A DNA stretch of 56,979 nucleotides from Verrucomicrobiota bacterium (lineage in GTDB: Bacteria > Verrucomicrobiota > Verrucomicrobiia > Limisphaerales > Fontisphaeraceae). Each line of letters opens with the position of its first letter. Positions within the stretch are counted from its first letter, which is position 1. A program made the position numbers and the translations under genes. Positions 25,084 through 33,928 of the stretch are shown piece by piece. The DNA is taken from assembly GCA_037139415.1 (NCBI GenBank), contig JBAXGN010000018.1, positions 1 to 56,979 of the forward strand, written 5' to 3'. The notes beneath the pieces are model-generated. The model did no database searches, was not told the origin of the DNA, and saw only the letters and a list, made by a program, of their open reading frames with translations.

Positions 25084-26994
25084 TTATTTCCTCTCCGACG
25101 GCAACGGTGAACAAACCATGCCCATCGGTGCCAATTCCTGGCCCATCGGCGAACGCCAGGATTTGCCGCCGAAATTGACGGTGACGGTCACGCCGTTGGC
25201 GAAGGTGGTGCGCTGGACATCGCGATCCGGGGTCAGGAATTCATGATTCGTCATTTCTGAATAGCCAGTGGCGCGGGCAATGGGGCAGGTGTCCCGGTAA
25301 CTGCGCGCAAAGCGCTCCTTGTTCTTCTGCCAGAAATCGCGGTCGAACATGAACATCGGACCGGAGCCACACAGGGCATTGAAACGGTCGCGTTTATCCC
25401 AGATGGCCGGCAGTTTATTATTGTAATCGCCCTAATACCACTGCGACACAACGCAATCGTGAAAGACCAGTTCCCACAGCGGGAGACGATAGCGATGACC
25501 CACCTGGAATTTGGCCACCCGGTCGGGGACTTCGTCCACAATGCGCGCCGTGTTTCGCCCGGAGTCAGGAATGCGGTATTGGCTGAGGCTCATCATGCCC
25601 TCGAGGTAATGCAGATAAGGAACCGCAGCTTCAGTGCCGTTTTCGCAGCCAGTGACTTGTTTCATTTCGCGCGAGACGACGTCCAACAATTCCATGCGAT
25701 GCTGCCGGCACTCGGAACGCGTCTGGGGGTGCGCCGATGAATAGCACTCGCGCAAGGCGGAAGCCGTGGTGGTGTCGATGAATCGGCAGCGGAAAGGGCG
25801 TTTCTTAAGATCCTCCAGGATGCGCTGGCGGGCATAGGGGGGCGCGACTGCGTCGCACAGGACCGCGCATGGGTACAACGTGCCGTCCTTGCCTTTGACC
25901 TGCCAACCCTTGATCCAGTCTCCACTTGCGCCGATGACAATGTCCTTCGGCCAGGCTTGCTGAACCCAATCGCCATGCCGGTAGCCACCCAGTTTATTGG
26001 TAATGAGGCTCGGATCCATTAAGTCCTGGTAGATGTCGTAGCGGCTGGTAAGCACGCCGGGAATTTCGTTGAGGGCGCGGATGGTTTCGGCCTGGCCGCC
26101 GGCACTCCAAAGGATGCGCTCAATGCCCAGGGCTTGCATCTCCTTCACCAGGCTGACGGCGCTGGAATCTCTCGCCCAGACGTTCACCGCGCCCACCAAC
26201 AGGTCCACGTTGGGATTCTCCTGGCGTTTTTCAGCCAGGGTTTTCACGAGACCCCGCTGTTGGGCGTACGCACGGTAGCGTTTGCAAATCGCCACGTGTC
26301 CCCCTTGATCGAAGAAGACGTAGCGGATCTTGCGATCATAACCGAAATGCTTCTTCTGTGGTTCCCAAGCCGGAGCCACGCAGAGGTTGCCGTCCAGCCG
26401 TTCCAGCCGGATTCGGGCATCATTGGGCGTTTCCAGAATTCCCATGTACCCGCGCTGGCCGTCACTCGCGCCAAAGAACCCCATGCAGATGCCGAAGCTG
26501 CTATAAGCGCTGAGCGCGGTGGTCGGGATGCTGGCATCCTCGACCGGATACGAGATGCCCTCGTTCATCGGGATGACGAGGTAGCTGCCGCGCTCGGTGA
26601 CGAAGGGTTGGGGAAACGTCAGGTTCCCGGGCATTTCCGCTTGGGCGTCCGCCGCCAACTCGATCAATACTTCCGGCGACTCTGCGGGGATACTCAGGCC
26701 CACATGATAACCGAGGCCGCTGGGGACATGCAGCCACGAGGTCTCGATGGCGTTGGCACCACTGTCGGCTGCGCGCGCGCTCAGGAGGCGGTTATCTGCG
26801 GTTAACACCTTCTGGCTCCATTGTTGGTGGTTGCGTTGGTCCTGCACCGTTATCCGGCCATCGGCACCGTTGAGCGAAACTTGGATCAGCCGATTATGCA
26901 GGGAGACGCTGGCCGGGACTCCAGCCGAAACCTGACTCAGCGCGAGACCAAGGAGCACTGATACTGATAGCAGAAAATTGTTTTTTTTAACCAT
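25084..26994 (-). pseudogene. GH101/GH129-like glycosidase gene interrupted by an in-frame amber codon
   Basis: The frame opens at 26994 (MVKKNNFLLSVSVLLGLALS, a signal peptide) and runs 520 codons to TAG at 25432-25434. It then continues in the same frame for 115 codons to 25084. The downstream part (GDYNNKLPAIWDKRDRFNAL, PMFMFDRDFW, FLTPDRDVQRTTF, VNFGG) is the usual C-terminal continuation of this family, so the TAG replaces one internal residue, most likely Trp (WY-W-GDYNNK in relatives, from memory). The barrel holds FIDTTTAS and ENGTEAAVPY, candidate catalytic Asp and Glu. Either the gene is recently inactivated, the stop is read through, or the base is a sequencing error. Confidence 0.75.
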
Positions 26995-27010
26995 CGCCCG
27001 CCCGCCTTCC

Positions 27011-27096
27011 GGATTGGTCGCGAAGCGGTTAGGGAGCATTGGTTTTTGGCTGTCAAACATGCCAAAAACACTAAATCCTGCTTCTGGAGTCATCAA
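27011..27096 (-). promoter_or_regulatory. Promoter/leader cassette, copy E (GH101/129-like gene)
   Basis: Minus strand: -35 TTGATG (27096-27091), 17-nt spacer with AGGAT, -10 TAGTGT (27073-27068), ATG at 27060 after 7 nt. The box at 27044-27011 contains CAATGCTCCCTAACCG and CGC-TTC-GCG. The leader frame (MLPNRFATNPEGG) is in frame with the downstream gene. Confidence 0.72.
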
Positions 27097-27406
27097 GCCA
27101 AAATTAGGTTGGAGACGGTGGGCTTGCAGGTGGAAGGTTGCCAATTGAAATTTAACCCAGAGCAACTCATTCTCCGTTTGATATTAAACGTGGATTCCTT
27201 TTCCAGGCCGCCATGCCGCGCAAATCAAGAGTCCAGTTCCGGGTGTCAGCGACGCCGTGGGGCTCGGCGGGAGACCATTTATCCAGACGCTGTGGATCAG
27301 CACAATTCTTTGGGAACGATTCAAAAGGAGGCATCATGAAAAACAGGAAAAACTGATTCTGCTGAACAACCCTACCGGCGGGGAGATTTCCCATTTTCCT
27401 CTAGTT

Positions 27407-28783
27407 TCACTTCCTCTGCCCCTTGACCTGCCTGTTGATGGATTGTCCCCACTCCATCGGCAGTTGCTTGGCGCCAGGACGGACGGGCATAACCTCGGGG
27501 AGTTGCTTGCCCGCTTTAAACATCTGCACCGCCTGCTGGGTCAGCCAGAGATAGTGGTCCGCCCCCATGTTCTCGGTCGGAATATACTTGCTCTTCACGA
27601 GCGCGGGGGTGTTATCCGTACTCTTCATGATCGCGGTGGACTCGTTGAATTCGTCGAACATCCCGATAAAGACGATACGGCAGCCCGCTTTCACGACCCG
27701 CTCCCAAAGCCCCCAATAACAATGACCCTTGCGCCGCGGTATGGCGCCGAAAGGTCCATCCAGCCCCTCGCCCGTTCGCATGGCGTTATACCAGCTAAAG
27801 CCGGGATACACCGTGGGCGCGTACTCCTGGTGCTTGGATTTACAATAGGCCAGGTCCTTGGCCAGGCGCTCGCCGAAGGTCTCCCCATAGACACCCAAAA
27901 AATCGTTGTCGGTCGTGGCGTACCGTCCGCCATTCCAAGGCGAGAAGATGTCCGCCAGCGCGAAAATCTCGGTCAGCTCCTTGGCGGACGAGCAGTCGTA
28001 TTTTCGTTCCGCGAAATAGCAGGGAACTCCGAGCATGATCGCGCAATTCCCGTATTCCGGGTCGTGCTTCAGGAACTCGATGAATTTCTTCACCTCATAC
28101 CGATGCGGGCCACTCCCCTTTTTGCCCCCGTGGCCGATTCCCCAAAGGCACACCAGCGGCTTTCCTTGGTAATAGAGGTAATGCGTTTTTTGGCCTCCCG
28201 TCATCTGGTAATCGTCCACGAGGCGCTTAAAGTCGCGGATCAGGACCTCGGCGTGATCCTCGTCCTGGCTGTAATTGGAAAGATCGTACATGAGCATGAA
28301 GGCCCGGCCTTCTTTCTTCGTGGATTCAAGACAGTTCTTGAGGACTTTAAGGGCATCGCCATCCCGATGGTCATTCTTCTTTAGCATCCAGTAAAAGCGT
28401 TGAAAGGCCATGGCGTCGATACCGTATTCCCGCATCCACCGGCAATGCAAATCCGTCGTGGAAGCGTCGAGCGAACTAAACACCGTGGCGGGGCTGCCGT
28501 CCAAAAGCTTGAACGGACAAGTGTATTTGCGCTCGTATTCCGTCATGTCCGGCCACTGGTCCACGGCCATGTGTTCGTCATCAATTTGGGAGGATTTGCC
28601 CCACTGCTGCCAGGGGGCTTTGGTCCCGTCTTTGCCGTCGCCTCGAAACCAGCCCTGATACCCCGCCATTACGAGCTTTTCGCAGTTATCCCACCGCGAC
28701 TCCTTCGCGTGTTTGGACGCCGCGGAAGCCGCCGGAATCAGCCCAACACACAAAGCCAATCCAAGCAGCAATTTCAAATTCAT
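27407..28783 (-). CDS. Secreted GH71/GH99-like protein
   Basis: The 458-residue product starts at 28783, behind AGGGGAAAC, with a signal peptide (LLLGLALCVGLIPAASA). Motifs typical of GH71/99-like proteins are present: VMAGYQGWFRGDG near the N-terminus, VDQWPDMTEYERKY, ATVFSSLDAS, WMREYGIDAMAFQRFYW and a late FIGMFDEFNESTA carrying acidic candidates for catalysis. Related enzymes are retaining endo-mannosidases or alpha-1,3-glucanases, but many members are uncharacterised. It is the last gene of a minus-strand run that begins with a polysaccharide lyase. Confidence 0.75.
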   Translation of the reverse strand: MNLKLLLGLALCVGLIPAASAASKHAKESRWDNCEKLVMAGYQGWFRGDGKDGTKAPWQQWGKSSQIDDEHMAVDQWPDMTEYERKYTCPFKLLDGSPATVFSSLDASTTDLHCRWMREYGIDAMAFQRFYWMLKKNDHRDGDALKVLKNCLESTKKEGRAFMLMYDLSNYSQDEDHAEVLIRDFKRLVDDYQMTGGQKTHYLYYQGKPLVCLWGIGHGGKKGSGPHRYEVKKFIEFLKHDPEYGNCAIMLGVPCYFAERKYDCSSAKELTEIFALADIFSPWNGGRYATTDNDFLGVYGETFGERLAKDLAYCKSKHQEYAPTVYPGFSWYNAMRTGEGLDGPFGAIPRRKGHCYWGLWERVVKAGCRIVFIGMFDEFNESTAIMKSTDNTPALVKSKYIPTENMGADHYLWLTQQAVQMFKAGKQLPEVMPVRPGAKQLPMEWGQSINRQVKGQRK

Positions 28784-28883
28784 GTTCGTTTCCCCTGAAT
28801 CTGTCCCGAGTCTTGGGTGAAACTCGGTCTGCCGCCCTTGTGCAGCGGCACCTCGTTTAAGGATCAGGCCGTCCCGGTCAAAT

Positions 28884-30383
28884 TTAGTTCTGTTCATGTG
28901 TGCGCCATTCTGCCTGGCGGTTCCAGACTTTCAGATCGCGGAATCGCATGCGCGTTCGGTACATCAGTCGCAGGCCGATGCGCCCGGAGTTGAAGACTGG
29001 TCCGGTTGACATGGTGGGGCTGTCCGTGGCTTCCATGACCCATCGCCCATCGAGCGCGCAGCGCAGCTTGGCCCCCTCCTGAACGAAGAGCAGCGTGTGC
29101 CAACAGTTCGTGGCGATGGGGGGCAGGGCGGCGGTCCCGAGCCCCCAATTCCAGGGGTTCTTAATCAGCACCTGGCTGCCAACGTCCGCGCGCACGTCGC
29201 CGGTGCGGCGGAAGAACTCCCAATGATAGTTGCGCACGCGGTCGCCAATAATGGTAGTCATGGCGCCGGTGGTTCGGGGCGGATGGTCATTAATGAAGTC
29301 TTCACGCTGCATCCCGGACGCCTGGAGAACTAACAAGGCCAGGCCGAAATTGCGTTCCGGCCGGAATTCGAACTGCACCGCCAGGTCGCCTTCATAGGAA
29401 CGCGGACTCCATAGATACATCCGGCTCTCGAGACCGATTTGCTCGGGCGTTTCCAGGAGCAGGCCCTCGGGCGTGATGCGCCGTTCTTTCATCTCATAAC
29501 CGGGTTCCAGGCACCCTTGCTGCACCCAGCCGGTCAGGTCCGCGGTATTGGTGAACGACCAGGCGGACTCGAGTCTCCAATCGGTCCCGGGCTTCCATTT
29601 GGCGCGCGGCTTGGGCTGGATGGTAAACAGCCGCTGCAGCTCCTTGGTGACTTCCGCCGCGGGTTGTGGACGGGCGGCGGCGAACGAGCCGGCTATGTCG
29701 CGACCGGTCAACTCTTGGTCGTAAATTTGGAAGCCGGAAAACGCCATCGCCGTAGTGCCGAGGAACAGTTTAGGATTGGGCGTCTGCATTTGGAACGGGT
29801 AATCAACGGTCCCGGCGAGGATGCCATTCACATACAACCGCATACGCTGGGCGTCCCGGTTCCAGGTGAGCGCCATTTGGTACCACTGCCCCTGGCTCAG
29901 CGGCAGGTGCTCGATGAGAACCTGTGGGGTGAGTTCGAAATCCCATTTCGCGCGACCAGCCACGAACTTGGCTATCACCGTCGGATACCAGGCCGAACGC
30001 CAATACCAGCCGAAAATGCTCTGATTGCGGTCGTTGATGGGAAGCGCATCGGCGACCAGGGCGTATTCCTGGGCATTGGTGTCTTTGGACACAAAGCACT
30101 GCTTCACGGTCGCCACCGTCAGGGTTTCGAGCGGGGCCACCCAGAGAACCATGCTTCCGCTGGGCTGCTGGTGGGCGGTGGTGGTGAGTTCCAACACCGT
30201 TTTCAGGCTGGTGGGATGGTATCCCGTGCGGCCATTCAGCCGCAGGAACCGATACGGCCCCGTCTGTGCGAGCGAGGCGCCTTGGACGGCGAACGAGCCG
30301 TCGAGGGGGAGAACAACCACCGGCGACACGGCGCGCGCCGAGTTCAGCGTTATCAGGAGAAACGAAACGATGAAAAATCGCAT
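28884..30383 (-). CDS. Secreted LamG plus DUF1961-like two-domain protein
   Basis: The 499-residue product has a signal peptide (FIVSFLLITLNSARA). Residues about 25-240 form a concanavalin-A-like LamG fold (GQWYQMALTWNRDAQRMRLYVNGILAGTVDY, broken by loops). Residues 270-495 form a second jelly roll resembling DUF1961/YesU (EDFINDHPPRTTGAM, YHWEFFRRTGDVR, FRDLKVWNRQ), a group tied to pectin or uronate use. It probably binds or trims a polysaccharide outside the cell. The ATG lies 4 nt after the stop of the heparinase gene, so the two are co-translated. Confidence 0.75.
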   Translation of the reverse strand: MRFFIVSFLLITLNSARAVSPVVVLPLDGSFAVQGASLAQTGPYRFLRLNGRTGYHPTSLKTVLELTTTAHQQPSGSMVLWVAPLETLTVATVKQCFVSKDTNAQEYALVADALPINDRNQSIFGWYWRSAWYPTVIAKFVAGRAKWDFELTPQVLIEHLPLSQGQWYQMALTWNRDAQRMRLYVNGILAGTVDYPFQMQTPNPKLFLGTTAMAFSGFQIYDQELTGRDIAGSFAAARPQPAAEVTKELQRLFTIQPKPRAKWKPGTDWRLESAWSFTNTADLTGWVQQGCLEPGYEMKERRITPEGLLLETPEQIGLESRMYLWSPRSYEGDLAVQFEFRPERNFGLALLVLQASGMQREDFINDHPPRTTGAMTTIIGDRVRNYHWEFFRRTGDVRADVGSQVLIKNPWNWGLGTAALPPIATNCWHTLLFVQEGAKLRCALDGRWVMEATDSPTMSTGPVFNSGRIGLRLMYRTRMRFRDLKVWNRQAEWRTHEQN

Positions 30384-30387
30384 ACGA

Positions 30388-32409
30388 TTATTCCTTCCAA
30401 TTCAGAACCGCACAGCGGGCGCCGGCCCGGATTAGCCATTGGTCGCCTTGTTGTTCCACTTGAATGGGAATCGGCTCGTTCCCCGTGCCGCACCAAGAGA
30501 GGGCAACGGCATGACGCCAGATGGCCGTCTCCTTTTCAAACCGCAGGCCATAAAGCGAAACCGGTTTGCCCTCACGGTTTTTGGCGGGCAGATCCCCGTC
30601 GCTGATGGCCACGCCGGCGGGCGTGAGCGGCTGGATGCGCAGCACGGCCTTGCTGCCGCGCGCGAGGTAGGCGCCGTCTGGATTCCGCGCCGCCTTGTTC
30701 CGCGGGTGCAGCCGCAGCTCGAGCTTATGTGCGGCGGAGAGTTGGATGTCATCCGCGACGATGAGGACGTCCGGCTTGAGGAAAAGCAGGTGGCGGACGT
30801 ACCGGCGCAGCCCCATGGTGGCAGGGTACGCTTGCGTCGCGTCCCCGACAATTTCATCGAACTCGGGAGCCGATTTCGCCCGCAGAACTGACGGCTGGAG
30901 TTTGAGCTTCATCTGCGGATTCCCGTCGAACCACATGCCCCCCTCGCCCACCTGGCCTTTGCCGTCAACCAAGAGCGTGTTGTGCTGGTCCGTCATCTTC
31001 CACATATAGCCGTCGTCGCGCAGCAGCCATTCGCCATTCGCGAAGAGGACGAAATGGTTGGCGTCCGGATGCGCGTGGCCGCTGCCGACGCCGGTATCGA
31101 ATGCGCGGGTGGCACTATGGCCAATGGCCGGACCGCACCGGAACACGAGCAGCGAATCACCGCCGGACCAGCCGGTGCGGGCGGAGACGATCTCCATGTC
31201 GGTGAAGTGGTGCAGCGTGGGGAGACCGGCGGGGGGCTGCTCGGGGAGGGCCGGGTCGTACCAGAGCAGGTTAAGCCAACTGGCGGTCGGAGTGACAAAC
31301 CCGGCGCGGTCCAACTCGCCGGCCAGCCACTGCGCGCGGCCATCGCGATTCATGACTGCCAGGCGGCGCAACGAATAATCCGGCCCGTAGCCTGGCGGGT
31401 TGGAGAAGTCGCCCATGTCCACGCAGGTCTGCTCCCTCGCCCAGGAGTTTCTGGGGAGCGCCAGGTAAAGCCGGTAGCGGGCGGTGTGACGCCACCAGTC
31501 GCTGGAAGGGTGCTCGCCGAGGAGATCGCCCGCCATGTTCCAGTATTTCAGCATGTACTCGACGGCATAGCCCCAATAAGAGATTCCCTCCTGGTTGGCG
31601 CCGTCCGGTCCGAGAGCTTGCTCGGTGCGGTGGAACTTGGCCAGGGCGCGGGCGAGCCAGGGGACGGCCGTGGCTTCAAAGCCTTCCTCATCGAAGACGG
31701 CGAAGGCCGCGGCGGAAAGCCCCGTGATGTTGACCCACAAGTGATTCTGCAGAATATGGTCGCGCCAGCTCTGCGTCGAGGTGGCGCGGTACATGACGGC
31801 GCCGCGTTCCTGGAGCGCGCGGCGAATCGTTTGAAGGGTGCCGGCATCCAGGTCACGATAGAGCCAGTCATAGACGAGCGCCAAGCCGAACAACTGGTGG
31901 CCGGCCCCCAGGTCGGAACCTTCCGCTTTGCCCACGCCCCAGTGCGGATAGCCGCACGAGGCGAGCGACCAATCCTTGGCGGCTTGCAAATAGCGCGCCT
32001 CGCCGGTGAGCCGGTAGGCGAGGGCGAAAAAGGGCAGGTTGCTGCCGACATCACGCTGCCAGAGTTCATAAGGATCGTCAAAGCGGCCCGAGGCGCTGGC
32101 ATGGTAGGCGGGCGGGCGGGTGGCGGCCAACGCGTCCGCGCGGTTCTGCACGGCCAGCCAGGCCCCGGCCTGCGGGCCTTGAATGGCGCGCTTCAGCGCC
32201 GCGATTTTGGCGTCAGTGAGGAAAATGCGGGGATGGACGCCGCGCGTGGCGCGCAGGGTGCGCAAAGCCTTTTCGGGCAGGGTGTCATCCGGGGGCGCAG
32301 CCGCCGGGGCGAGCAGCGCCGCCGAGACCAGCAGCGACCCGAGGCAACGGCTGAGCAACCGGATTGGCCGTCGGTTGCCCTTGGCACTGTGTTGGTAGAG
32401 CGTTTTCAT
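30388..32409 (-). CDS. Heparinase II/III family polysaccharide lyase
   Basis: The 673-residue product starts at 32409, 4 nt after the previous stop, and has a signal peptide (LGSLLVSAALLAPAAA). The N-terminal half is an (alpha/alpha) toroid: WQRDVGSNLPFFALAYRLTG, LVYDWLYRD, QNHLWVNITGLSAAA and EGISYWGYAVEY. NH and WGY residues there are the usual substrate-cleft ones. The C-terminal half is the beta-sandwich domain (GVGSGHAHPDANHFVLFANGEWLL) with the conserved HxHxDxN element. It cleaves uronate-containing chains by beta-elimination (heparin, alginate or related). Confidence 0.88.
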   Translation of the reverse strand: MKTLYQHSAKGNRRPIRLLSRCLGSLLVSAALLAPAAAPPDDTLPEKALRTLRATRGVHPRIFLTDAKIAALKRAIQGPQAGAWLAVQNRADALAATRPPAYHASASGRFDDPYELWQRDVGSNLPFFALAYRLTGEARYLQAAKDWSLASCGYPHWGVGKAEGSDLGAGHQLFGLALVYDWLYRDLDAGTLQTIRRALQERGAVMYRATSTQSWRDHILQNHLWVNITGLSAAAFAVFDEEGFEATAVPWLARALAKFHRTEQALGPDGANQEGISYWGYAVEYMLKYWNMAGDLLGEHPSSDWWRHTARYRLYLALPRNSWAREQTCVDMGDFSNPPGYGPDYSLRRLAVMNRDGRAQWLAGELDRAGFVTPTASWLNLLWYDPALPEQPPAGLPTLHHFTDMEIVSARTGWSGGDSLLVFRCGPAIGHSATRAFDTGVGSGHAHPDANHFVLFANGEWLLRDDGYMWKMTDQHNTLLVDGKGQVGEGGMWFDGNPQMKLKLQPSVLRAKSAPEFDEIVGDATQAYPATMGLRRYVRHLLFLKPDVLIVADDIQLSAAHKLELRLHPRNKAARNPDGAYLARGSKAVLRIQPLTPAGVAISDGDLPAKNREGKPVSLYGLRFEKETAIWRHAVALSWCGTGNEPIPIQVEQQGDQWLIRAGARCAVLNWKE

Positions 32410-32413
32410 GAAT

Positions 32414-33232
32414 TCAGCGGGGCTCGAGTTCTGGACCGCCAAATTTGATATCGTAATAATGAACGGCGATGGTTTCGGGAGCCGGATCGCGATAAATGCC
32501 GAATTTCCAATAAGGTCCGGTGTTACTGACATAGCCGACTGGACCCTTGTAATTGGCGATTTCTTTACCATCTCGCCACACCTGAAGGTGCCCGGCCTTC
32601 TGGCTGTACTTGATGCGATAAACCAAGCGGTAAATCCGACCGCGCTCGAACGCGGGATCGACATAAATTGCCTTGGAGCCGGGATTGTGTTTCAGCGGCT
32701 TTTCCGAAGCGGTGCGCACGGTGATGCGGAATTGATCGCCCGCGTTGAGCTCTTGGCCCACCGGGGGAGAGGCTGACTGGTCACCCGGATCATTAGATGC
32801 CTTAAGCTGGCCGATGACGAGCCATCGGCTCGAAACTTTGGGGCCTGGCTCCACCATCAAACCAAATGAAAACCAGATGTCTTCTTCCAACGGAAACTTA
32901 TGGTTGGAATTGGAAATTTCATTGCGCTCGGCGGCATGAGAACGTTGTTTGTCCCATTGCGCGATGTCGCCTTGACGCAGCTCAAAACGAAGATCGCCAG
33001 GTTTCGGGTTAGTGATGGCCCAATCCCCATCGCCGTTGTCGGTACTCCAGTAGTAACCGCCAATGAAACATTTGGCGTTTCTGCCTTTGCCTGTGCAGGT
33101 GTTTTCCTTTTGGGCCGCGTCCGCCCGCACCTGGTTAGCTGACTGAGGCAGAGCCAAGGGAGGTCCGGCGGCGGGCAACGCCGTCAACGGCGCGAGCAGC
33201 AGGGCGGTGAGGAGTGTGAGGGTACGTTTCAT
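32414..33232 (-). CDS. Heparin-lyase-I-like polysaccharide lyase (PF14099 type)
   Basis: The 272-residue product starts at 33232, with signal peptide TLLTALLLAPLTALPAAG. The beta-jelly-roll pattern of PL13/PL20-type lyases is visible: DLRFELRQGDIAQWDKQRSH, then AERNEIS, FSFGLMVE, SRWLVIGQLKAS, LVYRIKYS and a closing TIAVHYYDIKFGG. These enzymes split glucuronan, heparin or similar acidic glycans. It is the first gene of the tight series lyase, heparinase, LamG/DUF1961, GH71/99, with 4-nt gaps at the first two junctions. No cassette promoter was found upstream. Confidence 0.78.
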   Translation of the reverse strand: MKRTLTLLTALLLAPLTALPAAGPPLALPQSANQVRADAAQKENTCTGKGRNAKCFIGGYYWSTDNGDGDWAITNPKPGDLRFELRQGDIAQWDKQRSHAAERNEISNSNHKFPLEEDIWFSFGLMVEPGPKVSSRWLVIGQLKASNDPGDQSASPPVGQELNAGDQFRITVRTASEKPLKHNPGSKAIYVDPAFERGRIYRLVYRIKYSQKAGHLQVWRDGKEIANYKGPVGYVSNTGPYWKFGIYRDPAPETIAVHYYDIKFGGPELEPR

Positions 33233-33257
33233 GGTGGTTCGATCCAAAATTGATAAG

Positions 33258-33300
33258 CAATTATTTTCGGAACGCCAGCGCCAACCCCGACTGAGCGCGG
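33258..33300 (-). repeat. Hairpin downstream of the CBM32-like gene
   Basis: On the minus strand CCGCCCCG and CGGGG with a partial TGGCG arm form a stem, and nearly the same sequence recurs at about 33873-33898 after the FAD oxidoreductase gene. The two copies bracket the CBM32-like gene. They may act as weak terminators or be a repeat; no T-run follows. Confidence 0.4.
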
Positions 33301-33305
33301 GGCGG

Positions 33306-33827
33306 TTATGGTTTGGGTTGCTCTTGCCCACCCACAATCTCCGTCTCCACAATATTCACCCAGTGCGGAAACTTCTGGCTGGTGTTCCCAAACCCCTTGA
33401 TCCGCACATACCGCGCCGTCCCCGCCGCCTTGAACGTCTCAAACCCCTTATCCTTCCCGCTGCTCTGGCCCGAAAACACCGTGGTCCACTTCTGCCCGTC
33501 CTCCGAAAGCTCAAGGTCAAACCGATACGAGCGGCTCTCGCCCGAGAAAAACATGATCCGCACCGCCCCGACCGCCTTCGCGCTGCCCAGGTCATACTGA
33601 ATCCACGCCCCCGCCTTCGCATCCTTGACTTCCGCGCGCCAGCTCGACGCCGGCGTGAGCACCCCGTCAATCGTCTTCTCCGCCGGAAAATCCCCAACCC
33701 CGCCCGCCGCCTTGCTCTCCGCCGCACTCGCCGTCACCCCCGCCACCTTGATCGTCGTCGGCTCCGCCGCCGTCACCACGCACGCCATCGCGCACACCAC
33801 CACCGTCATTATTCGTTGCATGTTCAT
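33306..33827 (-). CDS. Small secreted F5/8-type-C (CBM32-like) protein
   Basis: The 173-residue product starts at 33827 behind AAAG, with signal peptide MTVVVCAMACVVTAA. A single discoidin-like domain fills the rest: GDFPAEKTIDGVLTPASSWRAE, AWIQYDLGSAKAVGAVRIMF, YRFDLELSEDGQKWTTV, ARYVRIKGFGN and WVNIVETEI (written in pieces). Such domains bind sugars on polysaccharides. The 5' side carries five GTT units (plus strand) just upstream of the start. A matching hairpin lies on each side of the gene, which looks like a self-contained unit. Confidence 0.78.
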   Translation of the reverse strand: MNMQRIMTVVVCAMACVVTAAEPTTIKVAGVTASAAESKAAGGVGDFPAEKTIDGVLTPASSWRAEVKDAKAGAWIQYDLGSAKAVGAVRIMFFSGESRSYRFDLELSEDGQKWTTVFSGQSSGKDKGFETFKAAGTARYVRIKGFGNTSQKFPHWVNIVETEIVGGQEQPKP

Positions 33828-33928
33828 CTTTGCTGCTTTGTTTGTTAGTTGTTGTTGTTGTTTTGGATTCCCGCCACCCCCGATTTGACGCGGGGCGGTT
33901 AGGCTGGGCTTGCCATTGCCGCCGCCCG

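Noticed and set aside
29439-30605. 388-codon plus-strand frame
   Set aside because: Antisense to the LamG/DUF1961 gene and the end of the heparinase gene; no recognisable protein features.
30982-32448. 488-codon plus-strand frame
   Set aside because: Antisense to the heparinase II/III gene, whose motifs are clear; no domain seen in the plus frame.
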